Below, piece after piece: positions 8,020-17,769 of a stretch of 64,000 nt of DNA (positions are counted from its first letter, which is position 1; each line of letters opens with the position of its first letter). The DNA comes from Cytobacillus oceanisediminis (lineage in GTDB: Bacteria > Bacillota > Bacilli > Bacillales > Cytobacillaceae), in NCBI RefSeq assembly GCF_007830235.1, contig NZ_VLKI01000017.1:1-64000 (forward strand). Reading direction: 5' to 3'. Position numbers and translations under genes: made by a program. The notes under the pieces are model-generated. The model did no database searches. It was not told the DNA's origin and worked only from the letters and a program-made list of their open reading frames with translations.

Positions 8020-10197
8020 TTATTGTTTTACAGCATACTTAGCTTTTGCTTCAAGGCGGCGGCGGTGCAGAATCGGCTCTGTATAGCCATTTGGCTGATC
8101 ATAACCTTCAAATACAAGGTCGCAGGCTGCCTGGAATGCAACTGAGTTATCAAAGTCAGCTGCCAGAGGGCGATAAGCCGGATCTCCTGCATTTTGTTCG
8201 TCTACAACTGTTGCCATTTTCTTGAGAGTCTCAAGCACTTGTTCTTTTGTGCAAATGCCATGATGCAGCCAGTTCGCAACATGCTGGCTGGAAATCCTTA
8301 GTGTCGCACGGTCTTCCATTAAACCAATATCGTTAATATCTGGAACTTTTGAACAGCCGATACCCTGTTCAACCCAGCGGACAACATATCCAAGAATGCC
8401 TTGTGCGTTATTGTCAAGCTCTTGTTGAATTTCTTCCGGGCTCCATTGCGGATTTTCAGCAACCGGAATTTGCAGGATATCATCGCGCAGGTCAGAAATA
8501 TCCTCCATCAACTTGTTTTGTACTTCCGAAACATCAACCTGATGGTAATGCAAAGCATGCAATGTCGCAGCTGTAGGAGATGGAACCCATGCAGTATTGG
8601 CTCCCGCATTCAGATGGCCAATTTTCAGCTCCATCATATCAGCCATCATATCCGGCATTGCCCACATTCCTTTTCCGATTTGGGCACGTCCCTGGAAGCC
8701 TGTTGCAAGCCCGGTGTTTACATTGGACTTTTCATAGCCCTTAAGCCATGCAGTTGATTTCATGTCGTTTTTGCGGATCATCGGGCCAGCTTCCATGGAT
8801 GTATGCATTTCATCGCCAGTGCGATCCAGGAATCCTGTGTTAATAAAAACAATGCGGTCCTTTACTTCACGGATACATGCTTTTAAATTTAAAGAAGTAC
8901 GGCGTTCCTCATCCATAACACCTATTTTTAATGTATTGCGCTCAAGTCCAAGCAAATCTTCTGTGCGGTCAAACAATTCATTTGCGAAAGCAACCTCTTT
9001 TGTACCGTGCATTTTCGGTTTTACAATGTAGATGGAACCTTTTGATGAATTTTGGTAAGGGCCATTTCCAAGGATCGTATGCTTGGAAATTAGGCTTGTT
9101 ACCACTGTATCAAGGATACCTTCCTGAATTTCATTGCCGCTTGCATCTAAAATAGCGTTGTTAGACATTAAATGTCCCACATTGCGGACGAACATAAGTG
9201 AACGCCCTGACAGGGAAAAACCTTGTCCTTCCGGGGATACATACGTACGATCAGGATTTAAAGAACGTGTCATTGTTTTAGTGCCTTTAGCAAATGTTGC
9301 AGAAAGATCGCCTTTCATTAATCCAAGCCAATTGCGGTATACAAGAACCTTGTCTTCTGCATCAACTGCCGTTACAGAATCTTCACAGTCCATGATCGTT
9401 GTAACAGCTGCTTCGAGAAGTACGTCTTTAACGCCAGCATCATCTGTTTTTCCAATAGGATGGCTTCTGTCAATTTGAATTTCGAAGTGGAGACCATTAT
9501 TTTTCAAAAGAACTGCTGTTGGATGATCTTCCTCACCCTGATAGCCGGCAAACTTCGCTTCATCTCCCAATCCTTCAGTTTCCCCATTGCTAAGGACAAC
9601 CGCAAGCTTTCCATCCTCTACCTTGTACTGCACAGCATCTTTATGCGATCCGTTTGTTAATGGCACTGTTTGATCAAGGAATTCTCTGGCAAATGAAATA
9701 ACTTTTTCACCTCTGACAGGATTATAACCTCCTTCCCGCTGAGCACCATCGTCTTCACTAATGGCATCCGTTCCGTAAAGTGCATCATATAAGCTGCCCC
9801 AGCGCGCATTTGCTGCATTGATTGCATAACGTCCATTGTTAACAGGTACAACTAATTGAGGCCCAGCCTGGACAGCCACTTCATCATCCACATTTTCTGT
9901 CGTGATCTTGTAATCTTCTGCCTTTGGTTCAAGGTAGCCGATTTCCTCTAAGAATGACTTGTAGCTATTAAAATCGAATTCTTTATTTTCGCGGTGCCAA
10001 GTGTTAATTTGATTTTGAATTTCATCACGCTTTGCAAGAAGGGCTTTATTTTTAGGCGTCAAATCGTTTATAAGCGCTTCCAAACCTGACCAGAAATGCT
10101 CCTGATCGATTCCGCTTCCCGGAAGAGCTTCAGAATTAATAAATGCGTAGAGTTCACTTGCAACTTGCAGGTTTCCAGATTTCACATAGTTTCCCAT
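8020..10197 (-). CDS. glcB: Malate synthase G
   Basis: 725 residues, the normal length for the large G isoform (723 in E. coli). It condenses glyoxylate with acetyl-CoA to give malate in the cytosol. Visible landmarks are the N-terminal helical clasp, '[20 protein letters not shown]' split around the metal-binding acidic residues, the conserved arginine region '[15 protein letters not shown]', '[12 protein letters not shown]', and the C-terminal plug with '[15 protein letters not shown]'. GGAGGAAA lies upstream of the ATG. It sits between the glycolate oxidase operon, which makes glyoxylate, and the FAH/permease genes, so it consumes the product of that enzyme. It has its own promoter (10287-10316), leader operator and terminator. 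Confidence 0.95.
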   Translation of the reverse strand: MGNYVKSGNLQVASELYAFINSEALPGSGIDQEHFWSGLEALINDLTPKNKALLAKRDEIQNQINTWHRENKEFDFNSYKSFLEEIGYLEPKAEDYKITTENVDDEVAVQAGPQLVVPVNNGRYAINAANARWGSLYDALYGTDAISEDDGAQREGGYNPVRGEKVISFAREFLDQTVPLTNGSHKDAVQYKVEDGKLAVVLSNGETEGLGDEAKFAGYQGEEDHPTAVLLKNNGLHFEIQIDRSHPIGKTDDAGVKDVLLEAAVTTIMDCEDSVTAVDAEDKVLVYRNWLGLMKGDLSATFAKGTKTMTRSLNPDRTYVSPEGQGFSLSGRSLMFVRNVGHLMSNNAILDASGNEIQEGILDTVVTSLISKHTILGNGPYQNSSKGSIYIVKPKMHGTKEVAFANELFDRTEDLLGLERNTLKIGVMDEERRTSLNLKACIREVKDRIVFINTGFLDRTGDEMHTSMEAGPMIRKNDMKSTAWLKGYEKSNVNTGLATGFQGRAQIGKGMWAMPDMMADMMELKIGHLNAGANTAWVPSPTAATLHALHYHQVDVSEVQNKLMEDISDLRDDILQIPVAENPQWSPEEIQQELDNNAQGILGYVVRWVEQGIGCSKVPDINDIGLMEDRATLRISSQHVANWLHHGICTKEQVLETLKKMATVVDEQNAGDPAYRPLAADFDNSVAFQAACDLVFEGYDQPNGYTEPILHRRRLEAKAKYAVKQ

Positions 10198-10255
10198 TGG
10201 TCATTTCCTCCTTAGAATTGCCACTTTGATAACATTTTTACTTGTTCGCTATTAC

Positions 10256-10268
10256 CAAACGCTGTTTC
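10256..10268. promoter_or_regulatory. Putative operator of glcB (GAAAC-AGC-GTTTG)
   Basis: On the minus strand GAAACAGCGTTTG forms a 5-3-5 dyad with one mismatch. It falls about 12-24 nt downstream of the predicted start point, a repressor-like position, and resembles the sites at 14565-14577 and 6143-6155. Confidence 0.5.
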
Positions 10269-10286
10269 TCTCTATCTCTTAAAAAA

Positions 10287-10316
10287 ATAATAGCATGGTT
10301 TTCTTTACCGTTTCAA
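10287..10316 (-). promoter_or_regulatory. SigA-type promoter of glcB
   Basis: On the minus strand TTGAAA (10316-10311) and TATTAT (10292-10287) are separated by 18 bp. The predicted start is near 10280. Confidence 0.5.
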
Positions 10317-10346
10317 TAATTTTCATGCAATTTGTAATTCTTTTTA

Positions 10347-10385
10347 TTATTCTTAAGCCAGCCTCCTTTCGTTTAAGGGCGGCTG
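10347..10385 (-). terminator. Possible terminator of the glycolate oxidase operon
   Basis: The minus-strand CAGCCGCC...GGAGGCTG can form a stem just past the glcD stop. It is followed by an A/T-rich but not strictly T-run tail, so confidence is modest. Confidence 0.4.
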
Positions 10386-10395
10386 CCAGTTTACT

Positions 10396-11853
10396 TTATG
10401 AAATTGCCTGGGCTTTCATCTCTTTTTTTATCTCAACACAGCGGCTCGGTGTCGGGAAGAGTTTCCCTGCATTCAGCAGATTATGAGGATTAAAAACTTC
10501 ACGGATTTCCGTCTGGGCTGCAATTTCTTCTTCGGTGAAAACAAATCGCATCTCTTCCCGCTTTTCAATGCCAACACCATGTTCCCCTGTTATTGTTCCG
10601 CCAACATCAGCACATACCTTCAGGCATAGGCTGCCAGCTTCAAGCGCTTTCTCAGATTCTCCAGGAACTCGGGCATCAAACAGTACAAGCGGATGAAGAT
10701 TACCATCACCGGCGTGAAAAATATTCGCGATTCTCAATCCCGACTCATCGCTAATCTCGTTGATTCTGCGCAGCACTTCCGGCAGCTTGCTTCTTGGGAT
10801 AACTCCATCCTGTACCAGATAATCTGGAGAGATTGCTCCCATGGCGCCAAAGCCTGTCTTTCGATTCGCCCACCATCTTGCCCTTTCTTCTTCATTCCTG
10901 GCTGCACGGACTTCACGGACATTCCGCTTTCTGCAAACCTCAAGAATCTGCTCGATTTGTTCATCAATTCCTGCAGCAATTCCATCCACTTCAATGAGAA
11001 GGACAGCTTCAATATCCTTCGGGTGTCCAACCGGGAAGGCAGCTGCTTCTACACCTTCAATGGCTGTTTTATCCATCATTTCCAATGCAGCCGGCACGAT
11101 TCCTGCGGAAATTATATTTGAAACTGCCTGGCTGCCATCCTCGACATGATCAAAATAGGCGAGGACAGTTTGTTTTCCCTCAGGATTCTTAAGAATGCGG
11201 ACAGTTATTTTAGTAACAATGCCCAGAGTGCCTTCAGAGCCTGTAATGAGTCCAAGGAGATCATAACCAGGTGCATCCGGAATGCCGTCTTTCCCGATTT
11301 CGATTATTTCTCCATTCGGCATAACGACCTCAAGACCGAGAATATGGTTTGTGGTTACCCCATACTTCAAACAATGGGCTCCGCCTGCATTTTCAGCAAC
11401 ATTTCCGCCGATTGTACAGCAATATTGGCTTGAAGGATCTGGAGCATAGTAATAGCCTTTGTCTGATATTGAATTTGTCAGTTTCAGGTTAACAAACCCG
11501 GGCTCCACAACAGCCCGGCGGTTTTCAAGATCCACACTAATAAGCTTTTTCATCCGTACCATGCTGATAATGACTTCCTCATTCAACGGTATGGCGCCTC
11601 CGCTTAGTCCTGTTCCTGCCCCCCTTGCAAGGAAAGGCAGATCATTTTCTGAACAGTACTTTACCACTTCAGCAACTTCCTGGCTGTTCTTCGGAAAAAC
11701 GACTGCTTTTGGCAAATGCTTGTGAATGGTAAAACCGTCACAGTCATACGCAAGCAGATCTTCCTTTTGATAAAGAATGGAGCGGGCGCCGCCAACAATA
11801 TTAGCCAAATTCAAGATATGTTTATCCTTTGATTTAATATTCTTTCCCCTCAT
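10396..11853 (-). CDS. glcD: Glycolate oxidase FAD-binding subunit GlcD
   Basis: 485 residues, close to E. coli GlcD (499). The N-terminal PCMH-type FAD domain shows 'LPFLARGAGTGLSGGAIPLNEEVI'-type glycine-rich motifs and 'CTIGGNVAENAGGAHCLKYG'. The C-terminal FAD-oxidase domain ends with the 'NIFHAGDGNLHPLVLFDAR' and 'GTITGEHGVGIEKREEM' blocks. With GlcE and GlcF it oxidises glycolate (or D-lactate) to the 2-oxo acid and passes electrons to the membrane pool. The ATG directly follows the GlcF stop (TAA-ATG), with GGAGGGGG inside the end of glcF, so the genes are coupled. It is the last gene of the operon. Confidence 0.93.
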   Translation of the reverse strand: MRGKNIKSKDKHILNLANIVGGARSILYQKEDLLAYDCDGFTIHKHLPKAVVFPKNSQEVAEVVKYCSENDLPFLARGAGTGLSGGAIPLNEEVIISMVRMKKLISVDLENRRAVVEPGFVNLKLTNSISDKGYYYAPDPSSQYCCTIGGNVAENAGGAHCLKYGVTTNHILGLEVVMPNGEIIEIGKDGIPDAPGYDLLGLITGSEGTLGIVTKITVRILKNPEGKQTVLAYFDHVEDGSQAVSNIISAGIVPAALEMMDKTAIEGVEAAAFPVGHPKDIEAVLLIEVDGIAAGIDEQIEQILEVCRKRNVREVRAARNEEERARWWANRKTGFGAMGAISPDYLVQDGVIPRSKLPEVLRRINEISDESGLRIANIFHAGDGNLHPLVLFDARVPGESEKALEAGSLCLKVCADVGGTITGEHGVGIEKREEMRFVFTEEEIAAQTEIREVFNPHNLLNAGKLFPTPSRCVEIKKEMKAQAIS

Positions 11854-13209
11854 TTATTCCCCCTCCTTCATGCAGTCTTCCTTTTTATATGCCCAGTCAA
11901 GAAGCTGTACGGTATGAACGATTTTCTGGTTCCGCCCGTATTTTTGAACACCCATCGCCATTTGAAGCATACAGCCGGGATTGCCCATTGATATCATCTC
12001 TACATCATCAGGTACATTTTCCATTTTGCTCTCTAGAACAGCATCGGCCATCTCTGGATTGGTTATATTATAGATTCCAGCACTTCCGCAGCAGCGGTCT
12101 GAGTTTGGCATTTGGACCATATCTACTCCAGGGATATCCAAGAGGATGTCTCTCGGCTGCTGGCGGATTCCCTGTCCATGTGCAAGGTGGCAGGCATCAT
12201 GGTAAGTAATTCTTGTATTTATTTCAGCTTTTGGCTTTTCATAACCTGTATCATGAAGATGTTTCGAAATATCCTCTACCTTATCTGAAAACTCCTCTGC
12301 TTTCACATGCATTTCTGGATCTTCCTTGAATAATTCGGCATATTCCTTCATCATGCAGCCGCATCCTGCTGCATTGACGATCACTTTATCGAAATCCTTG
12401 AATGCTTCCATATTCTGCTTTGCCAGTTTCCTTCCCATCTCGCGGTCACCTGCATGGACATGAAGTGCTCCGCAGCAGGTTTGATTTTGAGGAATGACAA
12501 CATCATTTCCATTTCTGGTGAGTACATTTATGGTTGATTCATTGATATCGCTGAACATAACATCCATTACACATCCCGTTAACATGGCAACTTCTTGCTT
12601 GGTTTCACCTTTAGCTTTAATCACCTTTACATCTTTATATTTCTTTTTAACAGGCTCTTTCACTTCCGGCATGATTGATTCCATAACAACAAGATGCTGA
12701 GGCATGATATTAATCAGCTTCGTCTTACGCACCACTTTTTGCATGCCGCTTTTTTGATAAAACCTTAATAGGCCTCCAAGGGTGTTCAAGCGATTTTGAT
12801 GAGGAAATAAGTCATGAAGGAAAAACTTGCTCACTGCTCCCTTTACCCCTGTTAACGGCATAGCCTGGCGGATCTGCCCACGTGCTTCCTCAATCAAACC
12901 GCCTACATCAACATCTGCAGGACAAGCCGTTGTACAGGCACGGCAATCAAGGCATTGAAATACAGGATCCATGAATTGCTCATTCACTTGAAGCTTCCCT
13001 TCAGCCACTGATTTAATCAGATGGACACGTCCCCTTGGCGAATGCTGCTCCTGTCCTGTCTGCTCATAGGTTGGGCAGGATTCCAGGCACATTCCGCAAT
13101 GGACACAGTCTGCCCATTTCTTTTCATCGGGCGGATCGCTCCATAGATAGTTCCCCAATCCTGACGTACATGGTGGATCTTGTTTTAAATCGAGTTCCCG
13201 GACACTCAC
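11854..13209 (-). CDS. glcF: Glycolate oxidase iron-sulfur subunit GlcF
   Basis: 451 residues. Two ferredoxin-type [4Fe-4S] motifs lie in the N-terminal 120 residues ('CVHCGMCLESCPTYE' and 'CLDCRACTTACPADVD'). Two CCG domains follow ('CGALHVHAGD' preceded by Cys-Cys, and 'CCGSAGIYNITNP'). This is the architecture of GlcF and LutA/heterodisulfide-reductase-like subunits; it relays electrons from the flavin subunits. The start is GTG: AGGAGGGAT precedes it and the codon immediately follows the TAA stop of the upstream glcE gene. It is the middle gene of a glcE-glcF-glcD operon. Confidence 0.92.
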   Translation of the reverse strand: MSVRELDLKQDPPCTSGLGNYLWSDPPDEKKWADCVHCGMCLESCPTYEQTGQEQHSPRGRVHLIKSVAEGKLQVNEQFMDPVFQCLDCRACTTACPADVDVGGLIEEARGQIRQAMPLTGVKGAVSKFFLHDLFPHQNRLNTLGGLLRFYQKSGMQKVVRKTKLINIMPQHLVVMESIMPEVKEPVKKKYKDVKVIKAKGETKQEVAMLTGCVMDVMFSDINESTINVLTRNGNDVVIPQNQTCCGALHVHAGDREMGRKLAKQNMEAFKDFDKVIVNAAGCGCMMKEYAELFKEDPEMHVKAEEFSDKVEDISKHLHDTGYEKPKAEINTRITYHDACHLAHGQGIRQQPRDILLDIPGVDMVQMPNSDRCCGSAGIYNITNPEMADAVLESKMENVPDDVEMISMGNPGCMLQMAMGVQKYGRNQKIVHTVQLLDWAYKKEDCMKEGE

Positions 13210-14535
13210 TTAAATCCCTCCTACAAACCTGTTTGGGTTCAATGTTTTATGTGGATCCACTTTTGTTTTAATTCCTTGCAGCAGAAACAAGTACGATGGA
13301 TTCCTTCCCCATACATTTACTTCTTTTCGAAGTTCTAATGGCAAGTGCTTTACAATGGCGTGTCCGCCAGCCTTCTCAGCAATCTCTCTCACTTTCTTAG
13401 CAGCAGAGGCTACATCGTCAGCAGCGCCTCTAATGGATACCTGACTCAATCCATGGCCCAAGCCTCCGTGTGACTCTACCGTAACGTTAAACATATCTTT
13501 AAGAAGCTCAGATTCCTTTAAAACATGCAGCACATTCAAGTTAACCGTACCAACCTTCAAGCAAGCTTCTGTTTCAGCCGGCAATTCTTCAGCTGTCCCA
13601 TTTGGGCTATGCTGGTAAAATCGCTTCCAGAAGAAATCCGCTTCTTCCTTTGAATTTACAGTCAATTTTGCATTTTCCGGCAAAATATTTTGGATAAACT
13701 CTTCCTGGTATTGTACAGAACTTTCTACATCTTCAAAGCTCATCGCAAGAGTATAAAAGTTTATTCCGGTAAGCTTATCTGAAAGCGCGGGGTTTAATAG
13801 TTCCATCGTTACTGGCTCAATCATGGAATCCAGCACTTTAACGGCAAATGTTCTTATTTCCTTCAGGTTTCCTTGCGGGAACGATACGAGAACCAGGCTT
13901 TCACTTTTCGGCAGCGGTCTTAGCTTTAATGTAATCTCGGTGACAACACCAAGTGTTCCCATTGATCCGATAAATAGCTTATTCATATCGTAACCGGCAA
14001 CATTTTTAACGACTCTTCCGCCAGACCGGATAACTTTGCCATCGGGATATACTGTCCTTAATCCAATAACTGCATCACGTGCGGATCCATACCCCAATCT
14101 TTTGGGTCCGCTTTCATTTGCAGCAATCACTCCGCCAATTGTACACCGTTCCGGCCAGAATGGGTCAAGTGAGATCTTTTGATTATGCTTTGCCAGATAA
14201 TCCTGGAGTTCTTTAAAAGGAGTTCCAGATTTTACAGTTAATGTCATATCGCCAGGCGTATGTTCCACGATTCCTGTAAACCTTTCAAGAGAAAGCAGAA
14301 TATCTGCCTTTTCATTAAGGCCTCCAAATCCCCGCTTTGTTCCGCCACCCATTATGTTAATCTTCAAACCATTTGAATTGGCATATTCTAATACTGCTGA
14401 AATATCTTCTTCAGATTCAGGATAAACTTTTAGATGTCCTGAGTTCCCAAAAGGATGGGAATCTTTTTCACCTGCTAGCATTTGATCTTCCCTAAGGATT
14501 GTTTTTAACTCGCTCATCGATTCTGATGCAATCAA
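13210..14535 (-). CDS. glcE: Glycolate oxidase FAD-binding subunit GlcE-like
   Basis: About 441 residues, with a PCMH-type FAD domain near the N-terminus ('NSNGLKINIMGGGTKRGFGG', 'CTIGGVIAANESGPKRLGYG') and a weaker C-terminal FAD-oxidase half. Typical GlcE is about 350 residues, so this is a longer member. I chose the TTG at 14535 because AGGTGG lies 7 nt upstream; the GTG at 14547 has the same purine-rich stretch touching it. It is the first gene of the glcEFD operon and is separated by 64 bp from the FadR-type regulator gene, with a putative operator in that gap. Confidence 0.85.
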   Translation of the reverse strand: MIASESMSELKTILREDQMLAGEKDSHPFGNSGHLKVYPESEEDISAVLEYANSNGLKINIMGGGTKRGFGGLNEKADILLSLERFTGIVEHTPGDMTLTVKSGTPFKELQDYLAKHNQKISLDPFWPERCTIGGVIAANESGPKRLGYGSARDAVIGLRTVYPDGKVIRSGGRVVKNVAGYDMNKLFIGSMGTLGVVTEITLKLRPLPKSESLVLVSFPQGNLKEIRTFAVKVLDSMIEPVTMELLNPALSDKLTGINFYTLAMSFEDVESSVQYQEEFIQNILPENAKLTVNSKEEADFFWKRFYQHSPNGTAEELPAETEACLKVGTVNLNVLHVLKESELLKDMFNVTVESHGGLGHGLSQVSIRGAADDVASAAKKVREIAEKAGGHAIVKHLPLELRKEVNVWGRNPSYLFLLQGIKTKVDPHKTLNPNRFVGGI

Positions 14536-14564
14536 AACAAACACCACCTAACGTTTCGTAATAA

Positions 14565-14577
14565 CAAACAACGTTTC
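14565..14577. promoter_or_regulatory. Putative operator of the glcEFD operon (GAAAC-GTT-GTTTG)
   Basis: On the minus strand GAAACGTTGTTTG is a 5-3-5 dyad with one mismatch, and a second GAAACGTT copy lies at 14550-14557. A weak promoter (TTGCAA at 14629-14624, ACAATA at 14606-14601, 17-bp spacing) would put it about 17-29 nt into the transcript, as in glcB. Confidence 0.5.
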
Positions 14578-14599
14578 TTATGAATTTCAAAAAAATACA

Positions 14600-15298
14600 T
14601 TATTGTTCCTGAAGAATACTCATTTGCAAAAGCTGCTCCACCAGTTCTAAATGTTCAATCATGTTTTTATGCGCCTGCACAGGCTGTTGATTTTTAATAG
14701 ATAAAAAGATTCCGAGATGCTGCTGCTCGATTTTTTTAGCCGTTTTAGACTGTGTTTGAATGTGCTGGTGGAAATCCATCATCGACTTTTTCATTGTTTC
14801 CGAAATAAATTGTACAAACTGGATGAGGATATCATTTCCTGCTGCATGGGCAATGGCCATGTGAAATTGGTAATCCTCCTCCCATCCATGGAGGGCTGTA
14901 TCTGAAATCAACTCAGTCATTTTGATTAGATCCTCTTCCGAGCGATTTCTCGCCGCCATTTCTGCAAGACCGGCTTCTACCATTTTTCTGGCCTGAAACA
15001 ATTCCTGAATGTCTTTAATGCCAGGAAGCAAGTGGTGGCTGTTAAATAATTTCGAGGAATCAAACTTGCAAATATAAGTTCCTTCTCCCTGCTTAACCTG
15101 AACAATCCCTTTCCCCTGCAACGATGTTAAAGCATCCCTGACAGCGGAGCGCCCAACACCGAATAATTCGCATAATTCCCTGACTGATGGGAGCTTCTCA
15201 CCTGGCTGAAAAGAACCCTTCGCAATCATCTCTTCGATTTGTTCTGTAACCAAATCTGAAATCTTCCTGTTAGAAATTTTTTTTACATTCACGCTCAT
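14600..15298 (-). CDS. FadR-subfamily GntR regulator (GlcC/LldR-like)
   Basis: About 232 residues. An N-terminal winged helix ('RKISDLVTEQIEEMIAKGSFQPGEKLPSVRELCELFGVGRSAVRDAL' region) is followed by an all-helical FCD effector domain at about 90-225, with the metal-ligand style 'DYQFHMAIAHAAGND'. FCD-type GntR proteins often sense small carboxylic acids and control lactate or glycolate oxidation. It lies directly upstream of glcE in the same direction, which supports control of the oxidase operon. The ATG at 15298 is only 1-2 nt from GGAGG; the GTG two codons on is better spaced and may be used. Confidence 0.88.
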   Translation of the reverse strand: MSVNVKKISNRKISDLVTEQIEEMIAKGSFQPGEKLPSVRELCELFGVGRSAVRDALTSLQGKGIVQVKQGEGTYICKFDSSKLFNSHHLLPGIKDIQELFQARKMVEAGLAEMAARNRSEEDLIKMTELISDTALHGWEEDYQFHMAIAHAAGNDILIQFVQFISETMKKSMMDFHQHIQTQSKTAKKIEQQHLGIFLSIKNQQPVQAHKNMIEHLELVEQLLQMSILQEQ

Positions 15299-15533
15299 GC
15301 CTCCTTCCATTTCAGACATCACATATCTGATAAGTTAATTGTTATTTATTATTAAAGCATGACAAATTATATTAATCAATAAAATATTTAGAATTTATTT
15401 AAGATTATAAGTATTTTATATCTTCTTTCTTATTTTTCATATTTAACTAGTAGGATGAAGGGCTTACATTATTATATTGCAGCCTTTCCCACGAGAATTA
15501 CTTTTTTTAAAATGAGCTTTGTTAAACTTGGCT

Positions 15534-15716
15534 TTTGATTTCCTCTCCAGGCGCTCGTTTATCTTTTAGCGGTCAGGGATCCTCCTCGGCGCCTGCGGGG
15601 TCTCCCTTTGATCCGCACTCTCGCAGTACTTTGAATAAACATCGTTGAAAACACACCGTAAGAAGGAAATACGAATGCATTTTCGAGGATCTCGCGCCTT
15701 CCGCTCCAATCATCAA
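15534..15716. repeat. Long intergenic repeat, family shared with 61490-61680
   Basis: A ~180-bp G+C-rich block between the regulator and cwlO. Shared landmarks with 61490-61680, in the same order, are 'TGATTTCC', 'CCTCCTCGGC', 'GCCTGCGGGGTCTCCCT', 'GGAAATACGAATGCATTT', 'TCGCGCCTTCC' and 'CTCCAATCA' (some with a few mismatches). It is non-coding and probably a dispersed small repeat. Between 15323 and 15534 only A/T-rich sequence is seen. Confidence 0.65.
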
Positions 15717-15761
15717 AGTGGAAAAATCAACATTGAGCTTTAACACAGCCAAAATAAAAAA

Positions 15762-15795
15762 ACCTGACCAGCCATGCTTCGCATGGTGATCAGGT
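15762..15795 (-). terminator. Terminator of the cwlO-like gene
   Basis: The hairpin ACCTGA(C/T)CA...CATGC with a TTCG-type loop is followed by seven T on the minus strand, directly downstream of the endopeptidase stop. Confidence 0.8.
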
Positions 15796-15803
15796 TCGCC
15801 CTA

Positions 15804-17069
15804 TTATTCTATGACGCGCACTACGCGGCCATTAAATACATTCTTCCAGTAGCCGCTAGACATATTGGCAATCGCGACTCCTGTTGAGCTTTGGGAACCG
15901 ATGAATTTTCCGCCGCCAAGATAAATGCCCACATGGCCATCTTTTTTATATGTATCAAAGAAAACAAGGTCTCCCGGCTTCATTTCGCTTGTAGAAACTT
16001 GACGCCCCGCATATTTCAAAGAATCTGTGCTGGCCCCTACCTTTATTCCTGCTTGAGTAAAAGACCAATGAACAAATCCGGAGCAATCAAATCTTCCGTT
16101 TGCAATATCATAGGCATTTCTGCCACCGCCAAACACATAAACAGAGTTGCCAATATATTTGTAGCCGGCAGTTGTGACTATATTAACAGCACTGCTTCCA
16201 TTTACTGTTTGCTTAGGTGCAGAACTGCTGGAGCTGCCTGACTTCTTCCCGCTTACAGATGTTGTAGCTGCCCCTGCAGATGATTCTACTGAAGTTGAAG
16301 CCGCAGTTTGAGCAGCTATACTATGCTCAATTTCAGCAAGCAATGACGCGTATTTGCTATCTTCACTTTGAAGCTTCGTCTTCTTTTCAGCAATACCACT
16401 CTCTTTTTCTTTCAGCTGCTGAATTAGTGAATTATTTTGCTGTTTTTGTTCAGCCATATTAGCCTGCATGCCTTCAAGCTCGGTCATCATGCTGGTCAAT
16501 TTGGACAAATCTGCTTCTACTGCAGCCTTTTTCTCTTCAAGCTCTCTTTTATCCTTTTCTTGTTCGACCATTAATTGTTTGTCTGCCTGAACAAATGTCG
16601 TAACTGCACCAACACGGTCAACAAAATCACTGAAGCTTGACGCGCCAAGCAGAACATCCAGATAAGCTACTGTTCCGCCGCTTTCCTGGAACGACTGGGC
16701 TCTCTGTTTTAAAACTGTGCTTCTCTTTTCAATTCTTTCTTCAATGATCCCCATTTCCGCTTGTAATTTATTTAACTCGGATTGAATGCTTGTAATATTA
16801 CTTTGTGTTTCTTCTATTAATTTATTATTATCTTCAATTGCTTTTTCTACTCTTTGAATCTTTATATTAAGTTCGGCAATTTCCTTTAATACTGAAACCA
16901 GTTCCTGATCAGCATTGGCAAGGTTTGCTTTTATGTCTGATCGCTGCTGCTGGATTTCACTTTTTTGATTATGTAATTTATTAATAGATTCAGCATTTAC
17001 GCCCGGAATGGAAAAAGCACTTCCAAGCCCTAGCATAATTGTAGTATTTAAAATGAGCAGCTTTTTTTT
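15804..17069 (-). CDS. CwlO-like secreted D,L-endopeptidase (NlpC/P60)
   Basis: About 421 residues from the TTG at 17069, chosen because GCAGGTAG lies 7 nt upstream and a signal peptide follows at once (KKKLL..., then a hydrophobic core ending near 'PGVNAES'). Residues ~30-250 are a long coiled coil matching CwlO: 'RIEKRSTVLKQRAQSFQESGG' split near 'YLDVLLGASSFSDFVDRV'. A Ser-rich linker leads to a C-terminal NlpC/P60 domain with the catalytic cysteine in 'RFDCSGFVHW' and histidine in 'GHVGIYLGGG'. CwlO cleaves D-Glu-mDAP bonds during cell elongation, controlled by FtsEX (known for B. subtilis). It is monocistronic here. Confidence 0.9.
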   Translation of the reverse strand, partial: KKKLLILNTTIMLGLGSAFSIPGVNAESINKLHNQKSEIQQQRSDIKANLANADQELVSVLKEIAELNIKIQRVEKAIEDNNKLIEETQSNITSIQSELNKLQAEMGIIEERIEKRSTVLKQRAQSFQESGGTVAYLDVLLGASSFSDFVDRVGAVTTFVQADKQLMVEQEKDKRELEEKKAAVEADLSKLTSMMTELEGMQANMAEQKQQNNSLIQQLKEKESGIAEKKTKLQSEDSKYASLLAEIEHSIAAQTAASTSVESSAGAATTSVSGKKSGSSSSSAPKQTVNGSSAVNIVTTAGYKYIGNSVYVFGGGRNAYDIANGRFDCSGFVHWSFTQAGIKVGASTDSLKYAGRQVSTSEMKPGDLVFFDTYKKDGHVGIYLGGGKFIGSQSSTGVAIANMSSGYWKNVFNGRVVRVIE

Positions 17070-17335
17070 CAAGATTACTACCTGCTTTCTGATATGTACC
17101 GGGCCAATAACCCCGCCAGCATATGAAATATACAAAACTTTTGAACTATGTATTTTAAAATTAAGCGATTACAATAAACTCATTAGTAAATTTGTCTTTC
17201 TATGGAGGATTATACCACCGTTATTTGACAGGCTTGTAATATTAATATTACAAAAATATTTCATTCATGACATTAAACCCCTTTTTTCGCCAATTTGGTA
17301 TGACATTTTTCCTGTTTTTTCTTCATTTAATAACA

Positions 17336-17378
17336 AAAGGCCGAAACCCGAGTTGAGAGCCTCGAGATTTCAGCCTTT
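17336..17378 (-). terminator. Terminator of the DUF2294 gene
   Basis: On the minus strand GGCTGAAATCTCGAGGCT pairs imperfectly with the later CGGGTTTCGGCC and is followed by TTTTGTT, just past the stop at 17410. Confidence 0.65.
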
Positions 17379-17409
17379 TATTATCATGCTCTTAATATAG
17401 AAGGAACTG

Positions 17410-17769
17410 TTAACTCCTAAATTTGCTTTGGATGTCCTGATCGAAAACAAATACTGACATCCCAAAATCACGTTCAATATCTATGTCAACAAACAGGTCG
17501 ATAAGCTTCGCCTGCAAAAATTCTTCCATTTCTGCTGGACGATTCTTCTTATACATTTCTTTTACCATTTCTGTTCGGGCTGCACGGAGCATTTGTTTTC
17601 CTTCATCTGCACTGGCAATAAATTTTTCTACAGGAGACAGGTTCCCTTCCATCTCACAAATAGCCCAATTTTTACAGAAAGTTGTTCTGACTTGGCTTGG
17701 CCCTTTACCCATGTGCTTTTTCCTGAAGGAGCGTACTAAATTACTAAATTCAGCTTCATACTTATTCAT
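17410..17769 (-). CDS. DUF2294 family protein (YrhF-like)
   Basis: 119 residues from the ATG at 17769 (GAGGG 8 nt upstream). It has the DUF2294 pattern: 'LVRSFRKKHMGKGPSQVRTTF', a central 'SPVEKFIASADEGKQMLRAAR' and the C-terminal 'DIDIERDFGMSVFVFD'. As I recall, B. subtilis YrhF, next to the formate dehydrogenase gene yrhE, belongs to this family; no biochemical role is known to me. Here it lies near fdhD and within 6 kb of the fdhA/DUF1641 pair, so the association with formate oxidation recurs. Confidence 0.8.
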   Translation of the reverse strand: MNKYEAEFSNLVRSFRKKHMGKGPSQVRTTFCKNWAICEMEGNLSPVEKFIASADEGKQMLRAARTEMVKEMYKKNRPAEMEEFLQAKLIDLFVDIDIERDFGMSVFVFDQDIQSKFRS

